The notes beneath the pieces are model-generated. The model searched no databases. It was given only the letters and a program-made list of their open reading frames with translations, and was not told the DNA's origin. 7,850 nucleotides of DNA, from the NCBI GenBank assembly GCA_013289785.1, contig JABCZE010000061.1, forward strand, positions 1-7,850, given 5' to 3'. Both the position numbers and the translations under genes were made by a program. This document shows, in pieces, positions 1 through 4,715 of this stretch; within the stretch, counting starts at the first letter, position 1; every line of letters starts with the position of its first letter. Source of the DNA: Vulcanimicrobiota bacterium. GTDB taxonomy: Bacteria; Vulcanimicrobiota; Vulcanimicrobiia; Vulcanimicrobiales; Vulcanimicrobiaceae.

Positions 1-354
1 GTCCCCGGCATCGCGGATCTCGCCGGCGGTTCCGCAAGAGAGCCCGATCAGACGGTCCTGCAGAACGTCGCGGACCGATGCCGGTGCAGCGAACCCGTCG
101 TCGCCGGGTCCGAGATGCACGCCGTCGCAATCGTAGTGAAGCGCCGCTCGCCAGTCGTCGTTGAGAATCAAGAGGCAATCGCGCTCTCGCGTAAGCTCGC
201 GGAGTGCTCGCGCGCTCGCCGGGCGGATTCCGCGCTTGGCACGGTATTGCACGATGCGCACTCCGGCGTCCAACACCGCCTTCGCCAACGCGAGCGTTTG
301 CGTCCCCTCGTCGAGGATTACGTAGACTCCATGCAAGAGTTCGGCTCGCGCCAT
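1..354 (-). CDS. thiE: Thiamine-phosphate synthase, N-terminal 118 residues (gene runs off the left edge)
   Basis: ThiE joins hydroxymethylpyrimidine diphosphate to the thiazole phosphate to give thiamine monophosphate, in the cytoplasm. Reading from ATG at 354 to the window edge gives 118 residues without a stop. Family landmarks are visible: a first strand 'HGVYVILD' (8-15), 'VQYRAK' (35-40, the pyrophosphate-binding R/K loop), 'LILNDDWRAAL' (62-72, the Asn-Asp metal/substrate loop), 'DGVHLGPGDD' (77-86) and 'IGLSC' (103-107). The family usually has Gln after HLG ('HLGQ.D'); here it is Pro, a mild variation. This is somewhat over half of a normal ~210-aa enzyme, the rest being outside the window. 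The ATG lies 5 nt after the stop of the upstream 60-aa gene and has no obvious Shine-Dalgarno sequence, so translational coupling is likely. A TenI-like paralogue is possible, but the intact R/K and ND motifs favour ThiE. Confidence 0.87.
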   Translation of the reverse strand, partial: MARAELLHGVYVILDEGTQTLALAKAVLDAGVRIVQYRAKRGIRPASARALRELTRERDCLLILNDDWRAALHYDCDGVHLGPGDDGFAAPASVRDVLQDRLIGLSCGTAGEIRDAGD

Positions 355-359
355 GCGGG

Positions 360-542
360 TCACGCGCGCGGGCGCATGCGTTGCCATAAAATCACGTTTG
401 CGGCGAGATAGGCGATAAAAACGATCGCGATAAAAACCGCGAGCCCGACGTTGTGGCGCGCGAGCGACAGCGGCACGAGAATTCCGAAGCAAAGCACGCC
501 CGCCATGACGATTGCGACGACCCGCGAAACCGGTACGAACAC
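360..542 (-). CDS. Small two-helix membrane protein, unknown function (60 aa)
   Basis: Not recognised as a named family. The 60-aa product starts at GTG (542) and is almost entirely two hydrophobic segments, about residues 7-27 and 33-53, separated by a short 'LARHN' turn and closed by a basic tail 'QRMRPRA'. By the positive-inside rule the C-terminus, and therefore probably the N-terminus, face the cytoplasm. The start is supported by a good AGGAG (552-556) nine nt upstream. That AGGAG overlaps the TAG stop of parB (555-557), so the gene looks translationally tied to parB. thiE begins 5 nt after its stop. Position and ribosome-binding site make it a credible gene. It could be a small membrane protein of the thiamine or cell-envelope type, but nothing in the sequence shows a function. 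Confidence 0.7.
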   Translation of the reverse strand: MFVPVSRVVAIVMAGVLCFGILVPLSLARHNVGLAVFIAIVFIAYLAANVILWQRMRPRA

Positions 543-554
543 GAAGACGGACTC

Positions 555-1415
555 CTAGGGTTCTTTGCGTAGAAGAAGGTCGCCGAGACGCAACAGTTCC
601 TCGTCGTTTTGGAAGCGAAACTCGAGGCGGCCGCCGCGGCGGTTACGGACGAGTGCGACCGAAGTGCCGAAGCGCTCGCGCAGGCGTGATTCAAAATCGT
701 GCTCGTCGGCCGAGAGTACCCGTGCCGGTTTGGCTTTGGGGCGGGCGTCGCCGGCTGCGCCGGCCAACCGCTCCAGCGCGCGAACCGTCAAGCCCTCGTT
801 CGCGGCGCGCTCCGCCAGCGGACCGCGCGCGGATTCGGGCGCGGCGAGAAGCGCGCGCGCGTGGCCTGCGGAAAGCCTCGCGTCGGCGAGCATCGCCTTG
901 ATGGTATCGGGCAGCGCGAGCAGCCGCAGCGTGTTGGCGATCGCGGGCCGGCTCTTGCCCAGCCGGCGCGCTACCTCTTCCTGGGTCAGGCCGTGCTCGT
1001 CGATGAGATACTGAAAGCCCGCGGCCTCTTCGAGCGCGTTTAAATCCTCGCGCTGCAGGTTTTCGACGATCGCAAACTCGAGCGTTTGACGATCGTCGCT
1101 CGATCGAACGATGGCCGGAATCGAGGCTCGTTGCAAGGCCGCACTGGCGCGCCAGCGCCGTTCGCCCGCGATCAGCTCGTATCCATCGCCGCGCCGACGC
1201 ACGATGACCGGTACGAGCACGCCGTATTCGGTAATCGAGGCCTTCAGCTCGTCGAGCGCCGGGCCGTCGAACGTTTTCCGGGGTTGAAACGGGTTGGGTG
1301 TGATCTCGGACAACGGAATCTCGCGCACGACGTCCTGCGAGCTGGAAACCGGCACGGCACTCTCCCCGAGCAATGCGGCCAAGCCTCGGCCCAAACCCCG
1401 CCGCGGCGTGCTCAT
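555..1415 (-). CDS. parB: Chromosome-partitioning protein ParB (Spo0J family CTPase clamp)
   Basis: ParB binds parS sites near the origin, uses CTP to close into a sliding clamp, spreads along DNA and stimulates ParA. The 286 residues show the full chromosomal ParB order. The N-terminal ParA-stimulating peptide is 'RRGLGRGLAALLG' (5-17). The CTP-binding domain has 'NPFQPR' (41-46), 'GERRWRA' (84-90) and 'ENLQREDLN' (118-126). The parS-reading helix-turn-helix is 'LTQEEVARRLGKSRPAIANT' (143-162). A following helical region contains 'SAGHARALL', and after a linker there is a C-terminal dimerisation domain from about residue 225. Length is normal for the family. The ATG overlaps the parA stop as ATGA (1412-1415), so the pair is translationally coupled. 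Its likely targets are the two parS-like sites at 4189 and 4690. Confidence 0.96.
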   Translation of the reverse strand: MSTPRRGLGRGLAALLGESAVPVSSSQDVVREIPLSEITPNPFQPRKTFDGPALDELKASITEYGVLVPVIVRRRGDGYELIAGERRWRASAALQRASIPAIVRSSDDRQTLEFAIVENLQREDLNALEEAAGFQYLIDEHGLTQEEVARRLGKSRPAIANTLRLLALPDTIKAMLADARLSAGHARALLAAPESARGPLAERAANEGLTVRALERLAGAAGDARPKAKPARVLSADEHDFESRLRERFGTSVALVRNRRGGRLEFRFQNDEELLRLGDLLLRKEP

Positions 1416-2185
1416 GCCGAGGCTCTGGCGGGTTCGAGCATCTCGCGCGCAACGGCGAGATAGGCCTGCGCTCCGCGACTCTTGAGATCGAAGAGAAGCA
1501 CCGGTTTCCCGTACGACGGTGCCTCAGAAATCCGCACGTTGCGCGGAATCTGCGTTCTAAAGATTTGTTCGGGAAAGAACTTCTCGAGTTCGCGAATCAC
1601 TTCGAGCGCCAACCGCGTACGGCCGTCAAACATCGTGACGAGAACGCCGCTGACGTGGAGCGTCGGGTTGAGCGCGTCGCGAACGCGCCAGATCACGCTG
1701 GTTAACTGTGCCAGTCCCTCCAAAGCGTAGAACTCCGCCTGCACCGGGATCAGGCAGTCGTCCGCGGCGGTGAGCGCGTTGATCGTTAATAAGCCCAGCG
1801 ACGGTGGCGAATCGATCAGCACGAAATCGTACCCGCTCGCAACCGGCGCCAGCGCTTGACGCAGCCGAGTCTCTCGCGAGAGCGCGGCCACGAGCTCGAC
1901 GTCTGCGCCCGCGAGATTGATCGTTGCCGGTGCGAGCATCAGATTCTCGATCTCCGTCGGCACGATGACGTTTTCGAGGGGAACCTCTTGCATGAGCGCG
2001 TGATAAATGTCGTGCGACAGACGCCCTTTGTCGATGCCCAAGCCGGTTGTCGTATTTCCCTGCGGATCGCTGTCGACGACGAGCACGCGACGGCCAAGCA
2101 TCGCAAGTGCCGCGCCAAGATTCACGGCCGTCGTGCTTTTTCCAACGCCGCCTTTTTGGTTTACCAACGCGATGATGCGACCCAG
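1412..2185 (-). CDS. parA: Chromosome-partitioning ATPase ParA (Soj family), probable CTG start
   Basis: ParA is a dimerising ATPase that binds nucleoid DNA non-specifically and is released by ParB-parS, which separates replicated origins. It shows the deviant Walker A 'KGGVGKST' with signature Lys, the A' motif 'VVDSDPQGN', Walker B 'VLIDSPPSLGLLT', and the Soj C-terminal signature 'IPRNVRISEAPSYGKPV' followed by 'SRGAQAYLAVA'. The conventional start is TTG at 2167 (251 aa), but that removes strand beta-1. Extending six codons to CTG at 2185 gives 'GRIIALVNQKGG', the normal family N-terminus and a 257-aa protein. It places the start 7 nt after a GGAGAG (2193-2198). There is no ATG or GTG in frame at this point. 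I therefore prefer CTG at 2185, with TTG at 2167 as the fallback. The cca stop is 20 nt upstream and parB overlaps downstream. Confidence 0.95.
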   Translation of the reverse strand: MGRIIALVNQKGGVGKSTTAVNLGAALAMLGRRVLVVDSDPQGNTTTGLGIDKGRLSHDIYHALMQEVPLENVIVPTEIENLMLAPATINLAGADVELVAALSRETRLRQALAPVASGYDFVLIDSPPSLGLLTINALTAADDCLIPVQAEFYALEGLAQLTSVIWRVRDALNPTLHVSGVLVTMFDGRTRLALEVIRELEKFFPEQIFRTQIPRNVRISEAPSYGKPVLLFDLKSRGAQAYLAVAREMLEPARASA

Positions 2186-2198
2186 AGGGTTTCTCTCC
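2186..2198 (-). promoter_or_regulatory. Shine-Dalgarno sequence that decides the parA start
   Basis: On the minus strand GGAGAG (2193-2198) is followed after seven nt by CTG (2183-2185). This is ideal spacing for CTG, whereas it would be 25 nt from the alternative TTG (2165-2167). The site sits in the 20-nt gap between the cca stop and parA. Confidence 0.6.
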
Positions 2199-2205
2199 GT
2201 GGTAT

Positions 2206-3591
2206 CTATGGAGTGCCGACGCGATCGAGGTACTGCTCGAGGTTGTGCAGCAGCAACGTCCGCTCGTTACGTTCGGGCTCGTCGGTGACCTGCTCGAAGA
2301 GCCAGCGCAGCGCGGTGCCGACGCGCTCGTCGCCGGTAAATCCCGGCTGCGCCTCGCCGCGGCGCAGCAATGCGCCGATCACGTCGTCGCCGTCGACGGC
2401 CAAGTCGGCGACGGAGAAGGCCGGCTTCCTCGCAAGCTCGGCGCGGACGCGATCGGCAAATCGTTCGTTGCCTTCGTCGCGCTTGGGAAGACCGCTGCCC
2501 CGAACGTCGGCATCCCGCAAGGCGAACAAGCGTTCGATGTTTTCCGGCTGGACCCGCCGGATGAAGCGGCGCAACGCGGCGTCGCTCAACTGCGGATCGG
2601 CGCTAAACATATGTTGGCGCACCAGATGCTCGGTCGTTTTCACTACTTCGTTAGAGAACCGAAAACGCTCGAGCATCGCTGCGGTCATTTCCGCCCCGAC
2701 GATCTCGTGACGGTAAAAATGGGGACCGTCCTTGGTTCGCGGCTTTCCGACGTCGTGCAGCAATGCGGCTAAACGAAGCGTCAGATCGCCGGGCGGAGAG
2801 GCGTCGAGCGTGGCGAGCAAGTGAGTCCAAACGTCATACGCGTGCCACTCATTCTGCTCGATGCCGACGCCTTCGAGAAGCTCGGGCCAGAGATAGTCCA
2901 ACACGCCCGTCTCGCGCAGAAGTTCCAAGCCGATCGAGGGCTTGCGAGCCTTTACAAAAAGCTTTGTCAGCTCGTCGTGAATTCGCTCGGCCGAAACGCT
3001 CGTTATCAGCGATGCAGCGCCGGTCATTGCTGCGCGTAGATTTGCAGTCGTCGAGTACTCGAAACGTGCCGCGAACTGCGCCGCACGCAGCACACGCAAG
3101 GGATCTTCGGTAAACGTTTCCGGAGCGAGAATATCGATGCGGCGCTCGCGAATGTCCGTCTCGCCGCCATATGGATCGATCAAGAAACCGGACGGAAGCG
3201 CCCGGGCAAGCATGTTCATCCGAAAATCGCGACGTGCGAGATCCTCTTCAAGGCTGACGTCCGGACCCGCTTCGATCTCGAACTCGCGGTGCCCAACCCC
3301 TACGGAACGCTCGCGTCGCGGCAGAGCCACGTCGACGGTTTCGGCTCCGAAGGAGAGTTTTACAACTGAAAACGAGGCGCCCACCACGTCGAGCCGGCCC
3401 AGAGGCCGCAGCGCCGCCAGGAGCTCATCGAGCGGCATGCCGGTCACCACGTAATCCAGATCCTTCGTGGAGATCGGGGCGGCTTCGTACTGCGCCCGCA
3501 GCTCGTCGCGCACCCTCCCGCCGACGGCGTAGAGACTTCCCAGCGGCAGAGCGGCAGTCAGCAGATCATCGGTGGAGAAACGTCGCTGCAT
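2206..3591 (-). CDS. cca: CCA-adding / poly(A) polymerase-type tRNA nucleotidyltransferase with HD domain
   Basis: Class II nucleotidyltransferase that adds or repairs the 3' CCA of tRNAs from CTP and ATP, in the cytoplasm. Of 461 residues the first ~130 form the polymerase-beta-like head: 'YAVGGRVRDEL' (21-31), the catalytic 'DLD' (44-46), the third carboxylate in 'VDVALPRRE' (Asp87) and 'DLARRDFRMNMLA' (117-129). Next come 'LIDPYGG' (137-143) and the nucleotide-selecting 'EDPLRVLRA' (162-170) with 'SAERIHDEL' (200-208). The middle is an HD domain with His257, 'LLHDVGKP' (277-284) and His295, which suggests an additional metal-dependent phosphohydrolase activity as in some bacterial CCA enzymes. 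The last ~80 residues are less characteristic. Some bacteria split CC- and A-adding between paralogues, and the sequence alone does not say which this is. There is no strong SD before the ATG. It is probably the first gene of the minus-strand operon leading into parA. Confidence 0.93.
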   Translation of the reverse strand: MQRRFSTDDLLTAALPLGSLYAVGGRVRDELRAQYEAAPISTKDLDYVVTGMPLDELLAALRPLGRLDVVGASFSVVKLSFGAETVDVALPRRERSVGVGHREFEIEAGPDVSLEEDLARRDFRMNMLARALPSGFLIDPYGGETDIRERRIDILAPETFTEDPLRVLRAAQFAARFEYSTTANLRAAMTGAASLITSVSAERIHDELTKLFVKARKPSIGLELLRETGVLDYLWPELLEGVGIEQNEWHAYDVWTHLLATLDASPPGDLTLRLAALLHDVGKPRTKDGPHFYRHEIVGAEMTAAMLERFRFSNEVVKTTEHLVRQHMFSADPQLSDAALRRFIRRVQPENIERLFALRDADVRGSGLPKRDEGNERFADRVRAELARKPAFSVADLAVDGDDVIGALLRRGEAQPGFTGDERVGTALRWLFEQVTDEPERNERTLLLHNLEQYLDRVGTP

Positions 3592-3820
3592 TGCCGATAT
3601 CTTATACGTAGCTGGTAAAATTCAACTGCTCGATCTCCGGGTCGGGCAGTCCCCAAGGGCCGCCAAGGATTCTTTGATCCAAAAAAGCATCCAACGGGCA
3701 GTTTGCAAGGAGGAATGCCGAGCGAGCCCTGGAATCCAGGGCATGTCACCGCCGCTTAGTTGCGTCGGGTTTTGACGTTACTACTTACTCTACTTCTTTA
3801 TAGAAGGAGCCTAATTTATT
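3592..3820. promoter_or_regulatory. Divergent intergenic region between cca and the flp pilin gene; structured pilin leader
   Basis: This 229-bp stretch has no convincing gene and must hold the promoters for cca (minus) and the pilin (plus). On the plus strand several hairpins can form: GGATT/GATCC at 3667-3680, GGCA/TGCC at 3697-3719, a 7-bp GCCCTGG/CCAGGGC with AAT loop at 3726-3742, and a small CGTC/GACG at 3763-3777. A TTGACG (3773-3778 region) is followed by A+T-rich sequence, but a well-spaced -10 would leave the pilin SD outside the transcript, so I do not assign it as the promoter. On the minus strand TATAAG (3601-3606) could be a cca -10 element, without a well-placed -35. The pilin SD AGAAGGAG lies at 3802-3809. 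The leader could be a regulatory RNA, but it fits no riboswitch consensus I know. Confidence 0.45.
3726..3742 (+). other. Perfect 7-bp hairpin in the pilin leader
   Basis: GCCCTGG and CCAGGGC are exact reverse complements around an AAT triloop. There is no following T-run, so it is not an intrinsic terminator. It lies about 80 nt before the pilin start codon. Confidence 0.5.
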
Positions 3821-3982
3821 ATGTTCAGCAATATCAAATCGATGATCCGCGACGAAGAGGGCGCGACCATGGTTGAATACGGTCTGCTCGTTGCCCTGAT
3901 CGCCATGGTTGCCCTGGTCGGCGTGACGACCCTCGGCAGCAACCTCAAATCGCTCTACTCGACCGTCGCCGGTTCGGTCTAA
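3821..3982 (+). CDS. flp: Flp/Fap-type prepilin (class III, type IVb pilin), 53 aa
   Basis: Flp pilins are the tiny major subunits of Tad (tight-adherence) fibres. They are cut by a TadV-type prepilin peptidase and assembled from the inner membrane. The 53-residue product has a short charged leader ending 'RDEEG', then 'ATMVEYGLLVALIAMVALVG'. Cleavage after Gly14 would leave Glu at +5 and Tyr at +6, the Flp hallmark, and a 39-aa mature subunit whose first ~25 residues form the hydrophobic assembly helix. A ribosome-binding site AGAAGGAG (3802-3809) sits 11 nt before the ATG. It is the only clear plus-strand gene in the window and no tad secretion, peptidase or ATPase gene is adjacent, so its machinery must be elsewhere. 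Two stable hairpins follow the stop. Related small TadE/F-like proteins are longer, so Flp is the best call. Confidence 0.93.
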   Translation: MFSNIKSMIRDEEGATMVEYGLLVALIAMVALVGVTTLGSNLKSLYSTVAGSV

Positions 3983-3996
3983 GCTAGCTCTATACG

Positions 3997-4030
3997 GATT
4001 GGGGCGATATACCGTGCAGTCGCCCCAATC
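3997..4030 (+). terminator. Strong hairpin 14 nt after the pilin stop
   Basis: GATTGGGGCGA (3997-4007) and TCGCCCCAATC (4020-4030) form a perfect 11-bp stem with a 12-nt loop. No T-run follows, so it may act as an mRNA 3'-end stabiliser or a factor-assisted terminator rather than a classic intrinsic terminator. Confidence 0.6.
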
Positions 4031-4038
4031 ACACCAAG

Positions 4039-4078
4039 TTTGGCGACTTAAGTCCCCGCACGCGACAGGGTCGCCAAA
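4039..4078 (+). other. Second hairpin behind the pilin gene
   Basis: TTTGGCGAC (4039-4047) pairs exactly with GTCGCCAAA (4070-4078), a 9-bp stem with a 22-nt loop. It shares the GGCGA/TCGCC core with the hairpin just upstream. No T-run follows. Likely part of the pilin transcript's 3' end. Confidence 0.5.
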
Positions 4079-4102
4079 ACCTATCTCCATGGGCCCACGG
4101 TT

Positions 4103-4164
4103 AAAAAAGAGAAGCGAAAAAAGAAGAAGAGATCCCCACCTTACCTGGGGGTCTCTTCAATTTT
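4103..4164. terminator. Bidirectional intrinsic terminator between convergent units
   Basis: Left arm AAGAGATCCCCA (4127-4138) pairs with TGGGGGTCTCTT (4146-4157): 12 pairs including one T-G wobble, with a 7-nt loop. Read on the minus strand the hairpin is followed by CTTCTTCTTTTTTC and then a second T-rich run (complement of 4103-4126), a strong terminator for transcripts coming from the rsmG side. Read on the plus strand it is followed by CAATTTT, weaker but usable for the pilin transcript. Confidence 0.8.
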
Positions 4165-4319
4165 GCCGGGACTTCTCCCCGAACGACGTGTTTCACGGGA
4201 AACATTTTGGCAATGAACCGGCACCAAGAGAGCGAGGGGCTGACCGCTCGTTTCCTTGGGAAGGGATGGCAATGTCGATCGCCCTCGTAAAGTCGCGGGA
4301 TCCAGACCCGTGGGACAGA
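4165..4319. other. Gene-free stretch between two terminators, with parS-like site and foldable segments
   Basis: No credible coding frame was found in this 155-bp stretch. Besides the parS-like site at 4189 it contains a two-part stem, CCAAG/GAGCG (4224-4234) with CGCTC/CTTGG (4245-4259), and CGGG/CCCG around a 7-nt loop (4296-4310). It is bounded on the minus strand by terminators on both sides (4320-4349 and 4103-4157), an arrangement compatible with a short independent RNA or simply with a ParB-loading spacer. Confidence 0.35.
4189..4204. promoter_or_regulatory. parS-like ParB binding site 1
   Basis: TGTTTCACGGGAAACA differs from the canonical bacterial parS TGTTTCACGTGAAACA at one position (T10 to G). 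It lies in non-coding DNA on the far side of cca and the pilin gene from parAB, about 2 kb from parA. The flanking ATTTTGG-type sequence is shared with site 2. The right half reads as the Noc-type half-site. Confidence 0.8.
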
Positions 4320-4349
4320 GCAAAAAGAAAAGCCCTCTAAGGGGGGCTT
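4320..4349 (-). terminator. Intrinsic terminator at the end of the mnmG-rsmG unit
   Basis: On the minus strand AAGCCC plus two further pairs (stem 4330-4337 with 4342-4349, TAAG loop, one T-G wobble) is followed at once by TTTCTTTTTGC (complement of 4320-4329). It starts 30 nt past the stop of the 47-aa ORF, marking a natural transcript end there. Confidence 0.78.
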
Positions 4350-4378
4350 CTCCGGCTGCGTGGTTTGGGAAAACGCCG

Positions 4379-4522
4379 TTAACGCCCCGCCACTCCCGGC
4401 TCACCGCCCTGGTGTCCGTAAATATAAAAATCAGGGTCGTCGGACTGCCCAACAGGGATTCCGCCCTCGGATTCGAGTGCACTTGCAAGCTCTCTTAATG
4501 CTTGGCTCACTTGAGGTGCCAT
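4379..4522 (-). CDS. Possible 47-aa acidic small ORF at the end of the rsmG transcript
   Basis: Not recognised. ATG at 4522 to TAA at 4379 encodes 47 residues: a short amphipathic N-terminus 'QALRELASALESEGG' followed by an acidic, aromatic segment 'DDPDFYIYGHQGG'. No membrane segment is seen. The start overlaps the end of the 52-aa ORF by 16 nt in another frame, suggesting coupling, and an intrinsic terminator follows the stop by 30 nt. Against it, there is only a weak, distant SD-like AAGGCGG, and third-position G+C is only about half, lower than in neighbouring genes. It may be a real small protein, or just spacer before the terminator. Confidence 0.35.
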   Translation of the reverse strand: MAPQVSQALRELASALESEGGIPVGQSDDPDFYIYGHQGGEPGVAGR

Positions 4523-4665
4523 TGCGCTAAGTATACCGCCTTCGCGATGCCGGCGGTGATCGTTCCAAGCAGCAACAGCCCAAGGGCTGCGACCGCCAAG
4601 TGTCTCTTGTAGGCGCGAATCGGCAAATTGGCGTCTTGCCGGTCCTCCCGCGTTCCATCGCTCAT
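4507..4665 (-). CDS. Probable small single-pass membrane protein, 52 aa, downstream of rsmG
   Basis: Not recognised as a named family. ATG at 4665 to TGA at 4507 encodes 52 residues. There is a charged N-terminus (1-21, ending 'IRAYKRH'), one hydrophobic helix 'LAVAALGLLLLGTITAGI' (23-40), and a short C-terminal tail 'YLAQWHLK'. Basic residues before the helix predict the N-terminus inside and the C-terminus outside. About three quarters of its codons end in G or C, matching real genes here. It follows the rsmG stop by about 50 nt on the same strand, with the second parS-like site in between, and an in-frame TAG just upstream fixes the ATG as its start. No strong SD is visible. The likely transcript is mnmG-rsmG-this-47 aa ORF, ending at the terminator at 4320-4349. 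Confidence 0.55.
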   Translation of the reverse strand: MSDGTREDRQDANLPIRAYKRHLAVAALGLLLLGTITAGIAKAVYLAQWHLK

Positions 4666-4689
4666 CTTGGTCCGATGCTATCTCGTTTT

Positions 4690-4705
4690 TGTTTCACGGG
4701 GAACA
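4690..4705. promoter_or_regulatory. parS-like ParB binding site 2
   Basis: TGTTTCACGGGGAACA differs from canonical parS at two positions (T10 and A12 to G). It shares the off-consensus GGG with site 1 and the same ATTTTGG just downstream, in the same orientation, 501 bp from site 1. It lies 10 bp after the rsmG stop codon. Confidence 0.7.
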
Positions 4706-4715
4706 TTTTGGACAT

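Noticed and set aside
691..1452. 253-aa minus-strand ORF overlapping parB
   Set aside because: Arg/Ala-rich shadow frame of parB and the end of parA, typical of G+C-rich coding DNA. It has no independent motif.
1856..2710. 284-aa plus-strand ORF antisense to parA and cca
   Set aside because: Lies opposite two clearly conserved genes. Ser/Arg-rich, no domain pattern.
3558..3749. 63-aa minus-strand ORF over the cca start
   Set aside because: Overlaps the cca 5' end out of frame and lies in the hairpin-rich leader, with no SD and no conserved-looking features.
3708..3759. 14-codon leader peptide (ATG at 3715) with AGGAGG just before it
   Set aside because: AGGAGG is only 1 nt from the ATG, too close for efficient initiation, and the peptide has no run of regulatory codons. 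Kept only as a remote attenuation possibility.
3640..3780. c-di-GMP riboswitch before the pilin gene
   Set aside because: Attractive from context, but the conserved class I and class II core sequences are not present.
4296..4310. T-arm-like stem-loop suggesting a tRNA
   Set aside because: The 7-nt loop lacks the TTCRANY pattern on either strand, and no acceptor, D or anticodon arms can be placed around it.
3999..4340. 113-aa plus-strand ORF after the pilin gene
   Set aside because: Begins inside the post-pilin hairpin and reads through the second hairpin, the bidirectional terminator and parS-like site 1. Composition looks random and there is no SD.
4141..4488. 115-aa minus-strand ORF
   Set aside because: Starts at TTG, runs straight through the intrinsic terminator at 4320-4349 and through parS-like site 1, and has no SD or domain-like pattern. 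The two smaller ORFs upstream of the terminator explain the region better.
3983..4715. oriC in the parS-containing intergenic zone
   Set aside because: I found no cluster of TTATCCACA-type DnaA boxes and no long A+T-rich unwinding element. The origin is probably nearby but outside the window.
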